A stretch of DNA of 64,000 bases, taken from contig OZ199840.1 of NCBI GenBank assembly GCA_964304625.1, forward strand, positions 9,858,001 through 9,922,000, given 5' to 3'. The first letter of the stretch is position 1. Each line of letters opens with the position of its first letter. A model generated the notes under the pieces. It ran no database searches and was not told where the DNA came from. It worked only from the letters and a program-made list of their open reading frames with translations. The position numbers and the translations under genes were made by a program. This DNA is from Kudoa neothunni. Lineage: Eukaryota > Cnidaria. Of the stretch, positions 15,150-28,411 are shown piece by piece.

Positions 15150-15160
15150 CGCATGCGCAG
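15150..15160. promoter_or_regulatory. NRF1-like GCATGCGC motif upstream of ARL2
   Basis: CGCATGCGCAG lies about 105 nt before the ARL2 ATG. It is close to the NRF1 half-site palindrome GCGCATGCGC. The role is inferred. Confidence 0.4.
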
Positions 15161-15261
15161 ATCATAAACAAATCTTGAAGCCGCTATTGTTCACCAATAA
15201 CCCATTGTTAATATTTATACATTAAATTCATATTTTGCAAACGTGAGAGTCAAACGGATTA

Positions 15262-16035
15262 ATGGTCTTACGAAAAATTGTTCAAAAAATAGTGAAAAAA
15301 GAAAAAGAACTCCGATTTCTAATTCTGTAATTATAACAGCTGTCCCTGATTGTTACCATTGAATCTTAGTGGTCTTGACAATGCAGGAAAAACTACTATA
15401 ATTAAAAAGATAAATGATGAAGATATAAACGAAGTGGCTCCAACATTGGGATTCAACATCAAATCGTTCAAATATAACGAGTGATTTGATTTTATAGTGG
15501 ATCGATCACTAAAATAGAATCAACACACAATAGATACACATTGAACATATGGGACGTTGGGGGACAAAAGTCGTTACGTTCATACTGGAAAAATTATTTC
15601 GAAACAACAGATGGTTTGATTTGGGTGATTGATAGTGCTGATGTGGACCGATTGGAAGATTGTCGCAATGAGTTACATTCACTTTTAAAAGAAGAAGTAT
15701 AAAGAAATAAAATCCAGAAAAAATCCTGTTACTTAATTACTTATATACTTTGTTATTTAGAGATTGTTAGGAGCTACTCTCCTGTTGATGGCAAACAAAC
15801 TCGATTTAGCCCAATGCATTATCAGTGGAGCAGCTTATACAGGTGGTTATCAAAAATTACATCCATTTTTGTTATATGATATTAATATCAAATATAGTCG
15901 TTGGATATTGATCGAATAATTTCGCACAATTATCGAATAATAGGATGTAGTGCTGTGACTGGAGAGAATATTTTTGAAGGATTTCAGTGGTTAGTTGACG
16001 ATATATCACATCGAATTTATCCATTTAACAAATGA
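15262..16035 (+). CDS. ARL2: ADP-ribosylation factor-like 2 GTPase
   Basis: Arl2 is a small GTPase involved in tubulin cofactor regulation and in release of lipidated cargo. Exons: 15262-15326, 15370-15480, 15518-15696, 15761 to about 15840, and about 15897-16035, with introns of 43, 37 and 64 nt. Visible motifs: P-loop GLDNAGKTT, switch [11 protein letters not shown], switch [24 protein letters not shown], and [27 protein letters not shown] and the short basic start ([19 protein letters not shown]) fit Arl2 rather than other Arls. The last junction, between AAYT and SLDIDRI, misses a canonical GT by one base: the needed donor reads GG. A one-base sequence error is the simplest reading. The gene runs tail to tail with the MSH4 homologue, about 60 bp away. 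Confidence 0.92.
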
Positions 16036-16097
16036 GTTTTTTAACTCAGTGGTTTGTGCATTTTAAAATAAGATGATGCCTTTTAAATTGCGCTGCG

Positions 16098-19000
16098 TTA
16101 CTCAAGTGCACTTACCATGTTGGAACCGGAAAGAAATTTGACATTAAAGCTTTCGTCAAAAAACTATTGTATACATTAGCATTAAGCATTTATATTCTTA
16201 TTAACCTACCACGGGATTCGATACTGCGCAATTTGATCGGCATGAAATTCCATAATTTTTGAAAAACAATATGGGGTGAATTGCATTTTTGATGTATAAA
16301 ACATCGTCAAAACTTGGTCGTGCTTAGTGCAATAAACTTAAACTTCAAAAAAAGCTATCTAATCTAATACTAAATTTGTAATGCCTAGCAACATTTGCCA
16401 GACTGGACAACACATCCAGCATCGGAATACAATCTCCGAGTTTGTAGAGACTGTTTAGGTCTTCTCGAATATTTTCTAGTAGATCACGAAGGATCCTAAT
16501 TTTTCAAAAATTTTATTGTAGTTTTTGAATATTTCTCATAATACGAGTTGGTAATGTAATAAATTTCTTTTAGTGTTTCGCCCAACCTGCCTGTTAGAAT
16601 TGAATTTAGAGTTAGTAATTGTTTTAAAAAAGGTATCTTTTTATGTTACCGTTTAGTTTGACCTATTGTAATAGAACAAATTATTAATAAGTAAGATATA
16701 TTGTTGAGAATTATAGTTACAATATCTTCGGTGGTTATTTGAATCTGATTTTTAATTTCAGAAATGGGTATAATTTCATCGTCAATAAAATCCAACGGTT
16801 GACTTAAATTGGTATTGGTTGGAAAACACTGCAAAGTTTGTGTATTTTTGTGTCTTTTTGTTGGATTGTTTGATGGAGAATTCACTACTTTTATGTAGAA
16901 ACCTCGCTGTTTATTATAGGCTGGCGTCATTTTTAGGCTAGTTTTCTCAGACAAATTCTCGATAATTTCTACACATAAATAACACTCCTATCCAGATTTA
17001 TATTATTTTGTCCCACTGTTTATATCTTCAATAGTTTGATTGTAGGTCAAACGTGATACATCCAACATTCCATTAATATTCGGCTAATGAATCGAATGAT
17101 TAACTTAATAGTTAATTAAAAATACCTTAATCGAATACACTCGCTGCATTCTCATTAACAACGTACTGCCGCATTTGTGTTTCACATCTTCATGAATTAT
17201 ATATTTTATCGAATTAAGAATTGATGGATAGGTTTTGTCACATATCATCTTAAAATATATGAAATATTATTAGCCTGTTGTATTGTAATCGATTTAAAAT
17301 TTAAGATATTCGGTAAAAATAATAACTCGTTTATTTATCTAAGTATATTTTGAATAATTACATCTCGAATATCTTTGAACGCTCGCGACTCAAGGCAACT
17401 TAAACATTCTATGATGCTAGGCAAAAGTTCTAGAGCATGCTTGAGTATAATTATTGAATTGATTAGCGTTTCTGAGGTCGTAACATTGTCTAACTGTCTC
17501 CTACTGGTTGTAAGTGATGCTATACTTCCTTGTACATCACAGTATTTTCCCAATACTAATTTGAAATTGTTTTAACTACTATACTATAACCCTAATAATG
17601 CTATACAGGAATTGAGTTGAGCGGATGTTTCCTAAAAAAATTATTTGTTGATGCCCACAAAATGTCACTTTATTTTCAATCAGTTCTATTTCAATTTAGT
17701 TAGATAATATGATCAATTTACTATTAAACTACCTTCAATTGCATCCTGACGTTCGATAATAGTCTGTAGATCTACTCATGCAGATTATGGATTACGTATT
17801 TTACAAGATGTAGTAACGTCTTAGTGAGTTCGGTTACCTGTTGTAGGTTGGATTTAAGATTTTCCTTAGTAATTTTTCTAGAAAAATTAAATATTAAAAG
17901 TTTGTTTATATAAATCCTAAAAGCGAGATGTGGGATGTATCTATGAACTATTTTTAAGTATAGACTCTTATGCTAAACAGAATTGAGATCAAAAAATTAC
18001 CAAACTCATCTGAATTAATTACCATTATCAAATTTATCGCAACAGGCAGAAATAATTTCAAGTCTGTAATTAGTATTATTTGGCTAGTGATATTTTATAA
18101 AAAATTTTTTATAATTTAATCAGACTACAATTAATTAAGGCTCGCCCTATTATAAATGATAATCAGACTACAATTAATTAAGGCTCGCCCTATTATAAAT
18201 GATGCAATGAATTTCACATTTAATTTTCAAGACAAAGAACTATTAATAACTATAAAGTTAATAATTTTATCAATGATTACTCGTTTATTATGGTGAGTTT
18301 ACATTAAATATGTTTCAAATTTTACGAGTGAATTTATTTAGCTTAACTTTAATCAATTATACCTACATATTAATTTTTGTAAACCAAATTCTGGTTTAAA
18401 TTATTAAAAATATTTTTCTAGAATTTTTTCTTGTTTTAAATGATGCTAATTAGCTTAATTTAATGTATATCTACTTGAATTTAAAACAAGATTCTAATAA
18501 TATTTAAATATGACTACTAATACAGAAAAGTTTAATGTTAAGTATATAAGTCATTTTGATCTCAACCCCTATTTATATGTGATATATCCATTTGATTTTT
18601 TAAAATCTACTACCCTCAACTATTTCTACGCTATGAAGAGGAGTAGACATGAGTCAGAAATAATTAATGTATAAATAAATTTTGACTAGATATTATTGTC
18701 ATTCTGGAAGAAAATTCAAAATATAATAAACTATCTACACCTATTAGATCTTATAATAAAACTACCGACTAAAGACATACTCAATAAAGGAATAAGATCC
18801 ATAAATAACTGTTATATTCTCAACTCACCTAAATAAAATTGACTAATTAACTTAATTTTCTATTTAGAAAGGAAAGCTTTGAAATTTATAAAGTGGTATT
18901 ATCCTGGTGTTATGTTAACAATAAAGCCTAATTAAAGTTATCTAGGTAAAAATTTGCTGCTATTATTCAATTTTATACTTCCCGCTTTAGTTTTTGTCCT

Positions 19001-20110
19001 ATTTAAGCAGCCTAATAAGGATCCGGATATTTGTTGGTCTTGCAGATTTTCGACGATTTCAAGCATTTTTACTGTGGAATGCTCTAAAAAGTCTCTAGAA
19101 ATTAGATTTAAATGTAAAGATTACTCATAAAAAGTTTATCTTGATAGGAACCGATTCTGATTCGGAGAGAATTAGCGGCAAAGTCTATCCCAATGTCGTT
19201 TTGTATAAAGAATAGGAGCCCCTAACAGGCGAACAAGTCAATTAGAGTTAAGTGGGGAAATTTAATATGAGTACTGATATAGCCTCTAAACAGAAAGCCC
19301 TAAACATGTACATGAGATATAACCGCGGAAAACAAAACGTGCACATCTCGGAAATTTTGATATTTTCAACATAGGAACTTTTGTTGGCTACGATTTTCAG
19401 CAATTCTATTCCTTTCTTCTTTTGGTAAACGTTGGCCTCCATTGGTATCGGGTTAGCATTTGGAAGTGCATTAACTATAGATCTATATATGGATCCGATT
19501 TCGACTCCATCCTCAACCATCCATGATGGCACGATCAACTATTTTAATAATTCAGACTGTTGTAATACGAAATGTGCATTACATGTGTTGGATCAAGTAC
19601 ACTGATAAAGTGTATTGATTCAGTGTAATCATGGGAATCATTAAACTTGGGCTCATTATCAAATTGTTACAACAATATTGCTACTTGGTTCAGGTGTATT
19701 TCGAATCCGGATAGATCTATGCCGGCAATTCCAACAATATTCTTTTTTGAGTTTCGACCTTGAGATACACCTACAATATTAAATATATCTCAAATTATTA
19801 GTTTCTAAATAAGCTGAAAAAATTTGATCGATTTGCATACAGACAATAACGTCGTTAGATTGCTCAGTACGTGCGATACTCGCATCAATGCAGGTCTTGG
19901 ATGAAGAACATCCACTTTTAAGAGTTGCGCTTAATCGAATATCGTGATCTCTTGAAGTGTATAAACAGATAATATGATATAAATCTAATTTACAGTGGTA
20001 TTATTGGAGTTTCTATTGGAAGACTGCCTGGAAAGCGAGGAGTTGACGTGCCAACGATGCTGAAAGCATTGTCAATCAAATGTGTTGAACTGATACTGTC
20101 TAAGATTAGT
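16098..20110 (-). CDS. MSH4: MSH4-like meiotic MutS homologue lacking the ATPase domain
   Basis: MSH4 works with MSH5 in meiotic crossover formation. Minus-strand blocks in MSH4 order: a Ser/Thr-rich N terminus (19850-20110, start unresolved), QGRNSKKNIVGIAGIDL near 19770, MVEDGVEIGSIYRSIV near 19500, IQNDIGIDFAANSLRI near 19200, LLGCLNRTKTKAGS near 18990, DLQTIIERQDAIE near 17770, IIILKHALELLPSI near 17450, YNKQRGFYIKV near 16910, LYKLGDCIPMLDVLSSLAN near 16440, and RPSFDDVLYIKNAIHPILF near 16310. The reading then gives VKFLSGSNM, where MSH4 has its Walker A (GPNMSGKST). The lysine is absent, and the frame stops at 16098, just before ARL2. No Walker B or C-terminal ATPase block is visible downstream. 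Either the gene is truncated, or the GTAAGT after SNM is a donor to a distant exon. An intron of about 1.2 kb carries a 43-bp tandem duplication. Confidence 0.75.
18118..18203. repeat. 43-bp perfect tandem duplication
   Basis: 18118-18160 is repeated exactly at 18161-18203; the unit contains AATTAAGGCTCGCCC. It lies in the long intron of the MSH4-like gene. Confidence 0.95.
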
Positions 20111-22245
20111 TTTCATCTCATGAAAGAAACAAAGATGAAACCAACCTTGATTGCTATCTACCATACGTTGGCAATTTTCACGGTTTAATCGTTTAAATGA
20201 AAAGTGCTGACTGCAATTAGGTTTAATTGCCTAAAACGTTTTGTCACAAAACCAACTCACACATTTTCAATTAAATTTATTGGCCAACGTGATAATGATA
20301 ATTAAAAGATTTGGAAATATAAAAGGGATATTACGATTTTAATTAGGCTCGTAATAAAGTGTGGAACCAATTATTCCTTACAATAGTTGAACAATGAGTA
20401 TTCATTAATCTAAGGTATTGGTCGAAACAACCTATAATTAGATATTTGATGTTGTCAATTAATCCTAATTAAGATATTAAGTTCAAAAAATAAGAATAAA
20501 TTTTTTATTACAATGTAATAATGTCACAGTAAAATCGGAGAAATAGTTTAATATTGCCAGGATTAAACAATCTGTTAATTTATCATGCTGAGAACTACAG
20601 TAGTGTATGGCTCCAACGCAATTTTTAAAAATTTACTTGTTTATTACATATTTTATTTTAATTAAAATTGAAATAGATAGTTCAATACAAAATAAATTAT
20701 TTCTCAATAGAAAATTGGTTTTCAACCAAATATTATGGTTTAAAAATTACTGTATGGATCTGACTCAAAAATGGCTGGAGCGCAGCGCTTAATCTGAACT
20801 TTACAAAAAATAACGGATAGAGTGTCAATTTTAGCGAAACTAAACCACTTTACACTACAGAAAAACTCTAAATTATAAGGTTTTACGAGTTTATATCATA
20901 TAATAAAGACGCCAAGTTCCAATCGATGGAAAAATTTGTCAACAAAAAAGCACGATAATTAAACGGTCTAAATGACCAGTCGCATTTTTGTGTCTTTCCT
21001 TGAAAAATAGAATAGGCAATTCATTATTTCTAAGAGAAAATTTTTTTATTATTTCTCGGCTATTTCTTAGCCCACAACAAAATATTTGTCTAATGTATGA
21101 CTGCTGCTTTTCTTCGAACACGACCAATGTGCTACAGCCACTGGATCATGGAATTGTTAAAGTTTAAAATGATGCACAAAAGAAATCCAGTGACGTCATT
21201 CATACATCAGATCGAATTTCAAGATTGTGGCTACATTTTAACTAATGCCTTGGATGTTACTCATTCGACAATAAAATTATGGAAATACATTAAAACGGGA
21301 ACCATAGTTAACTGCTTTAGGAAATAATTTAGCTGATTGAAGATGAGAAATCATTAGAATTAACAAATATAGAGCGTTATTTTTATAAGGAAAAGTATTC
21401 AAGTTAATTTTTGTTTAAAATTAATTTATTATAGATTATATTATCGATGTAAAACTGTTAGTTTTGGTAGAATGCATACGCTATTCGAATGTATCCAGCG
21501 CAAAAATGGATACAACACAGTGGTTTTCATCTTCCCAATTTCTGCGTTACATCCATACGCTACTGTAGAACGCCCCATAATCAAATAGGATTCACACGCA
21601 TATTCAGACATGGTGGGTGACAAAGGAATGCACGAACAGAACAGTTTCTACTTGTTAATAAATGTTTTTACTTTTCATTTCAACAAAAATGTTTATATTA
21701 CACTATCTTAGGCTCAAAAAATGTGAGTGTATTTATTGCACAGTGTAAATAAGACAAAGTGTCGAGTTTTTATTCTTTTAATTTTCGAACATTTTTTACG
21801 TAAAAAATTAGATTAAAAATAGTTAAATTCAAATATGAAGTCAGATTTGAAATATCCTATACAATGGAGGAGTTATTCGTTTCCGTGAGAATAGCCACTG
21901 TCTTTTCGAATCAGGACTCATCAATGATTAAGCTGAATCAGCCCACCCCACTTAATAATTAGTAATATCACGTCGTGTCCTACACATCTTAATTCGATGT
22001 AGACGTGCCGAAATCGATTTTTACCAATCAACAAAAATAACCGTCGAACGATTTTTTAAAATTCGATGGTTTAATCGATCGAAATTCGCCAACCCTAATT
22101 ATAAGGCAGCGATAAATATAAAGAATAAACTAATTTTATAACTGATAGCTAATGGATAGAAGGAAATTCTGTTAAGCATAAAGATTCCAACATGGACATA
22201 AATTTGGTTTTAATTCGCTCAGTATTTGAGATGGACAAGTTGAGG
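20111..22245. other. Region without a firm gene; two weak ORFs
   Basis: A plus ORF at 21097-21327 contains a helix-turn-helix-like stretch (YILTNALDVTHSTIKLWKYI) and may be a transposase remnant. A minus ORF near 21607-21441 starts MSEYACESYLIMGRSTVAYG; I do not recognise it. At 22010-22100 there is a sequence rich in ATCGATCGAAATTCG ending CCAACCCTA, which resembles the termini of the hAT elements at 25656-27296 and 41930-43474 and may be a solo end. Confidence 0.35.
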
Positions 22246-23699
22246 TTATTCGTTTCTCATTTTTCTCTGTTTCATACGCCGATTTTGAAACCAAGTTTTA
22301 ATATTGTGAGTGGATATGTTGAGCCGAGTTGCGAGAGAATTTTTCATTTCATATGTTAAAAATGGTGTTTTCTTAAACACACTTTCCAAAATTTCAAGTT
22401 GTTCTTTCTTGAATGTGGATCGATGACGTTTTTTCTCCACATACACGCCATTCGAATCAAAACCTAAACAATACAGATAAAATAAAAAACGATATTAAGA
22501 AAAAGAACAAGTTTGATGTTTGGAAATGTTTTCCTTATTTTTTCGGTTTCTTGGGGCTTTTTCATCGGTTACGCAATTGTTATAATTAATAGGAAAATAG
22601 AGGTCATTAATAGTGGGGGTTGAAGAAATTGAACGGGGGACATCAGTTTGATTACACTGGAGATTGTCGTTCAGATAAGGATGAAAATTGAACATCGAGG
22701 AGCTGAATGATGGACAAAAAAGATTTTGAGAATCTAAACACCTTGTTTCACAACTAGCATCGTCCAAAAATATTTTTGCTACAGAGTTGCTTGAAAGTTT
22801 AAATTCAAAGATGCCACCAATATTAAGTGATTGAATAGTCGATATTGTTTTTCTTACACAAATACACTGATCAGAAATTATACAATTAATGATTCGCTTC
22901 GAGAAATTTATTTCAAGTCGTTGCAGGACTGAATTGACAACGCAATAATGACATCTTATCGCAAAAATCATTGTAGGAATCAGGCGCGCCACAATTTTAT
23001 AAAATTCCAAATTTGTCGAGCCAAAATTATATGACTCCTTTTTGGAGGTGAACCTATTATTTTCATCAACAACCGCTTCAATAAATACTACAGATCCGAA
23101 TGAAGACCATATATTCGAACTGATTGAGGGGCTGCTATGAATTCCTAAGCAAGTTTAAGATCTCGCTTGGAAATACTTTCATTACTTTGATGATGATTCG
23201 ATGAGTGGCCATGTGGAGAGAATAACGTGTTCGGTGTATTTCCACGAGATAACACATTAGGCCCATTTACGAGTTGGCTGTCAAGAGTATTAACTGTCAA
23301 CTGGTGAAAGGGGGAATTTGCAGGTAATGGTAGTTGGTTGTTTTGGGATTGGTTTGGCAGATCTATTAAAAATAAATCAGTTTTGGTCTAAATATAATGT
23401 GAATAACCAAAATTCATATTGATAACTGGTTGGATGTTGTATTCGTTGGATTGATTGGGTAAAATAAATTTAAAATTTTCACTTAAGTTTTGGTCGAAAT
23501 TTTGAGAAACCAAAGAGGTGTTGTAAATAGGAATAGATTTGGATGGTGGAGCAAGTTGAAAATTTGTTTGGTAATCATTCAACTTGGGTGCGTCGGGTAA
23601 AATTTGGAAGTTATTGGAATTAAAGTCACCATATAACGGTGACCCGCTGTTATGAATTGGATAAAGATTATTGCGATCATTAAACCGGTTTGGATCCAT
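22246..23699 (-). CDS. Homeodomain transcription factor (443 aa), homeodomain at the extreme C terminus
   Basis: Four exons: 23699-23408, 23362-23177, 23144-22509, 22463-22246. The introns are 45, 32 and 45 nt, all phase 1, and the join gives an exact open frame. The N terminus is rich in N, P, S and Q (typical of a transactivation region). A middle segment with several cysteines (CHYCVVN, CICVRK, CETRC) matches no domain I know. The homeodomain follows: KKRHRSTFKKEQLEILESVF in helix 1, then IKTWFQNRRMKQRK in helix 3, with Trp48, Phe49, Gln50, Asn51 and Arg53 intact. The stop comes four residues later. IKTWFQNRRMK fits ANTP/NK-like classes, but I cannot name the gene. Confidence 0.85.
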
Positions 23700-24231
23700 C
23701 ACCGAGAAACGGCAGTAGTGATAGAAATGACTTTAGTTGTTAGCTTTGGTATCGCAAATATAGCAAGAAGTTGTAATTATAAATATATTATACGATCGAT
23801 AGCACCCAGATATATAATATATAAAACCGATAAATCATTGCGGATATCTATTATTTAAAACATGATAGGTTCGAAAATTTGAATTGAAACTGAGCGCTAA
23901 AAATACATTGAAGTTGGTTTAAATAATTAAAACATTCAATATATGAATCAATAGGTTAAGAAGATATCATCATATATAAGCGGTATAATAAGACACACGG
24001 TGTGAAGGTTTTTATAGCTACGAAAACATAAATTAAATTTACGGAATTTATTGAAAATATGCGAATTCTAGAGTAATTGGTAGTGTTAATTTAGAAGGAA
24101 TCTAAGCAACATAAATTAATTGCCACTACTTGAAAAACGATGATCGATCAGTAATGATAACGTATGTGCAAAATAGGTGTGCAAATTTCATTGAGATTTA
24201 TCACAGTCGCGTACGATACGGAGTGAACGGA

Positions 24232-24280
24232 AAAATTTGGAACGCTTCACGATTTTGCGTGTCATCCTTGCGCAGGGGCC

Positions 24281-24312
<32 letters not shown>

Positions 24313-24339
24313 TTATGCGCAGGGCCGAAGCCCTGCGAC
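24232..24339 (-). ncRNA. U6: U6 spliceosomal snRNA
   Basis: The minus strand from 24339 reads a 5' stem-loop (GCAGGGC-TTCG-GCCCTGC), then AAAATTGGAACGATACAGAG, the ACAGAGA box, AGATTAGCATGGCC, the internal stem-loop region CCCTGCGCAAGGATGACACG, and a terminal T5 run. These are the invariant U6 elements that pair with U4, U2 and the 5' splice site. The length of about 108 nt is normal. The 5' stem is unusually GC-rich for this genome. Confidence 0.97.
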
Positions 24340-24358
24340 TACTTAATAAATCTTTTTG

Positions 24359-24366
24359 CTTATATA
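24359..24366 (-). promoter_or_regulatory. TATA box of the U6 gene (RNA polymerase III type 3 promoter)
   Basis: TATATAAG lies about 20-27 nt upstream of the U6 start on the minus strand, the usual place for the TATA element of a pol III type 3 promoter. I did not identify a clear PSE. Confidence 0.75.
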
Positions 24367-25655
24367 CTGCAGATCGTGTTGAATCGGTGTGACTTAATGA
24401 TGACGTCATATCTATCATAATTATTTGATCACTCGTTATATTTAAGATATAATCACAATAAAATTAATTTCATATTTTTCTAAACAATAACAAATTATGT
24501 GATAAATTTATGAAAGGATATAACTAATTTTTTACAAGGCGATATTCAACCGATGTCTGCGCAGCACAATGCGTGCGTTTCTTTCTTAAGCTGATTATGA
24601 TCAACGTTCCTGAGATTAATTCAGGCAAATGTATTAATTTAATTTTATTATATATTTAGTACATAATTTTCGATTTTTTTATGCATAAATGAGATTATAT
24701 GCAGGCCTGCGCAAACACCTCAATGACGCAAAAAATACAAATCAACATTACACAATATATAATAAAATTATATTTTATTTTCGTCATTTAATGTAGTTGT
24801 AGTACCGTAAAGATTTTTCCCCTCGAAAGAGATATTCTTTCCTCTGAAAGAACATGCCTAATCTTAACAAATATTTTTACTTCGATTGAAGGGAACGGTA
24901 ATTTGAAGAATTTATAAAAATTGTCGGCAAGTTTATGTTACCGGATTTTTTTTAAACAATGTGAATAAGTGCTTTTAAACAAAAGTTTCCGCATTAGAAA
25001 GTAAGCGTGCTGTAGAACAACATTTTTAGGAAAAACTCCTAGGTCTTGTGTAACTATCTATTTATTTTAAGTGGTAATCCATCTTATAACACGGCTGAGA
25101 CAAGATAAAATATTATTTTTTGATTTGTATGATCTTTGAATAACAAAACGGGCCGGGAGAGACACGCATTTACGGTTCTATAATTGAATGATGCTTCGAT
25201 AATGTAATATGTTTTCTGCATATGGTTTTATAGGTAACATTAACTTGTCGTATTTGTAATCAGATTAATTTAAATAACATCCACATTAACTCGATTTTTA
25301 ATATAATTATCCAAATCACATCTTTTTCTGTTTATTCTTATTAGGCGCGCTTTCCGAAAAAATATACGTCGATCCAACCTGATAAAAATCGACGGTTTAA
25401 ATCGATCGAAATCGAAAATTGCATCTTAATATAAACGTTTCAAACATCTTTGCAAAATTAAATTTTTGACGAAATTTTGCAAAACGTTCGGACGCCCTGC
25501 TATGCATGTCGTTTTCTGAGATGCGATAGACACAACGTATATTCTTATCTTAGCAATAAGCAAGATAATTATGTAGCAGAATAATATAAAATGATATCAC
25601 ATTTATAGGTTAAAATGCAGAATAATGACCGAATTTTCAGATTATAGATTATAAT
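24367..25655. other. Intergenic stretch
   Basis: No gene supported. At 25360-25430 a segment with TCGACGGTTTAAATCGATCG resembles the subterminal sequence of the nearby hAT element and may be a solo fragment. GC-rich TGCGCAG motifs lie at about 24560 and 24705. Confidence 0.4.
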
Positions 25656-27296
25656 TAGAGTTGGAAATTTTTGACGTTTATTTTTTTGTAAATCGACTTT
25701 ATTTATTGACTTATATATAAATAAAAATTGTAAAATCGATTTTTATCGACTTATTTTAGAGAAAGAAAAACGCTAAATAAAAAAACAAAATAGATTCGAT
25801 AATCGTGAATTAAGATAATTATAATGGACCAATGACATTTAGCATCGCCAACATTGTAAGGCGATCTTCATCTAAATTTATTCTTTCTTTTCCGAAAACA
25901 TATCGGAACTTTGAGAAACTCTTTTCAACATTGATCGATGACATTGGCAGGGTCAATATATCCTGACAAAGGATTGAAAGTTTAGGTAAAACATTTGATC
26001 ACGTTTTTCAAAAGCTTGGATCGATTGATCTTGTTAAATCTTTCGCCTCTTTACATAACAAGTCGAATTCTTTCTTAGGTTGTTGCCTGTCTTCAATCTG
26101 TAAAAAGTAACAAAGTTCATCAACGTTCAATTGTTCAATTGAAATTGGAAACATTTGGATCGAGATTTTTCACTGTTTCAAAAAATGTATTTGAGGGTAA
26201 GCACTCATTTAAATTCTTAGATATTGAATATTTTAGTTCGTTAATAATTTTGTGGCATAAAGGTTCACATTTAAGTAGAAAATTACTTCTACATTGAAAT
26301 GGAACGGGTCCGATAACGTTCTTGTGATTTTTAGCCAATAGTTCTTGTTGATTCCAGTGTCATTCTCTATCGAGTCATTAATTTTTCGAGATACAATTCT
26401 CTTCGGTTTCAATTTTTTTTGAAAAATCATATAATTGAGTATGCCCCATCAATTAAAATATTTAAAGAAAAGTAAAAATCGTTAAGATCAACGACGTTTG
26501 TTTCTAGAAATTCATTAAGTTTTGATCCAAAATTGTCTCCTTTTATATCTTTTAAAAAGTCGACAGCTGCTGGGTTATACTACTTTACTTGCTTTATACA
26601 ATTAAAGAATTTTTCAAACACCGTACATCTAATACTCTCAGAAATTCTTTCAAACTATAGAAATTATTATTTTTAAGATGAATCTAAAAATACTGTTTCG
26701 CTTTCCTACTTTTTGACAATAGGGATGAAAACTTCATGCAAAAATTTCTAACATCCTTAAAATAAAGGTCAACAGCTTTTTGAACAGCTCCACGAATAAT
26801 ATGTGAACAACAAGAGATTCTGGCGATATGAGGATCCATAACTTTCAACTCAACATAATATTTTTTCATGTAAGATGCCGAGCCAGAAATAATAGCGATA
26901 CAATTTTTCCAATCCAATCCAAATCATGTCGTTTTAGAATTTCAGACAAATGGCTAGAAGCAATAATAGAATCACATTGTATAAGTCTCGAATAATCTAA
27001 CATAATTGTTTTGCGTCTATCTGAGGAACTATCACGGAAGCAGGCCAAAGTGTTAAAAATTGGTCGGTTCTTAGCATCTGGGGGTTCGTCAATTCTTAAA
27101 CTAAAACGTAAATCAGACATCATTAGTTTAATAATGGTCACGGCTTCCTTTATATATCGTGGGAATATGCTTTTCAACTAGATATTTCCCTTAAGGTAGC
27201 GACCGTGACTAGGACAATAATTAGAAATAAATTTCGTTAGATTGTTTTCTTTATTTATCGACGGAAATCGATTTAAATCAAAAATTTCCAAACCTA
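25656..27296 (-). mobile_element. hAT-family DNA transposon, decayed
   Basis: The terminal inverted repeats are TAGAGTTGGAAATTTTTGA at 25656 and, in reverse complement, TAGGTTTGGAAATTTTTGA ending at 27296. The minus strand carries broken hAT transposase blocks in order. One is a DUF659-like segment (SASYMKKYYVELKVMDPH) near 26850-26790, with CCSHIIRGAVQKAV just after it. The other is the C-terminal dimerisation region (LPMSSINVEKSFSKFRYVFG) near 25930. Several frameshifts and stops separate these blocks, so the element looks inactive. I found no clear 8-bp target duplication. A second copy is at 41930-43474. Confidence 0.85.
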
Positions 27297-28411
27297 CTCG
27301 TGGGTCGTACGTAATATCTCAATAAAACATAAATTAATCAATATCTAGAAAATTGAACTCACACAATATAAACTAAATAACATTAACAACATCTTATTTG
27401 AATTTTAACTTTAGAAAAATTAGAATATCAATAGTTTCTATGTATTTTACATATCGTGCGCAATTATGGCTAGTGCGTACTGAATTTTCCTCATAACTAC
27501 GAAAATTATGGCTTGTTTGCCAACTGGTGGTAAAAAAATTTTCCAATTCTGTCCAAAAAATTGAATTCATGAAATATTTTCAAAAAGTAGTCAGTAATTC
27601 AACCGCTAAATTTGAAATAATGATCTTCGGCGTAAAAGCAAGATCTGCCTTGAATATTATTATAAACATACAGATTAGTTGTTTTAACATTATATCGATT
27701 GTTCTGTACCAAATTAAGAAAAACTCTCGGAGCGAGAAATGTGGATATTGATCTGCACATGAAAAGGTGGATTGAATTGATCAGAGAAAAAAAATAGGAG
27801 ATGTTCAATAATCTATTATCCGTAGAGTTGTTGAATTCCTTTTGATGCCTCACAGTCCATATTTGTATCTACTAATTGGTTTACGGCTTTATAAGAAGAT
27901 TATACTAATTATAACCACATAAATAACAATTTATTAAAAAAATCAAATAATATATCCAAACAATATAATAAAAAATTACAATAATTTCAAATCGTAATGT
28001 TATTTTTCTATGACACTTTTACTATTATTTTTGCGAATGTTCGGCCACAAGTCGCCGAGCGAGAAAAAGTATTGTTAGACTAAATTATTTGAAATAAATA
28101 TATCGTGTTTAATCTTATCTAAAAAAAATTATTTAAAATAAATTAGACCTAGGAATAAAGACAGATATTTCCTTCAGCTGCAACTCTGAAATTTATTCGT
28201 TGTATAAATAAAATCATTGTTATATAAGAAAATAGTAAAATTTTTATTAACAAATAAATTTTGGAAAATATGATATTATATATTGAAACCACCAAAAAGT
28301 GCACAATTAAATGTTTGTAGACCAAAAATATTGTCGATGGTTGGTAGGAGAAATTAGTGGACTTAGGGGATCACTTCAAATAAAAATTGGTTTATAATCA
28401 CGAAAAAGAAA
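27297..28411. other. Intergenic stretch
   Basis: AT-rich, with only short ORFs (for example 27527-27751 plus) that show no family or splice support. Nothing called. Confidence 0.5.

Noticed and set aside
19850..20190. Plus-strand gene around SGIIGVSIGRLPGKRG near 19998
   Set aside because: The opposite strand is also open, with a Ser-rich reading that fits the N terminus of the MSH4-like gene; no family matched the plus reading.
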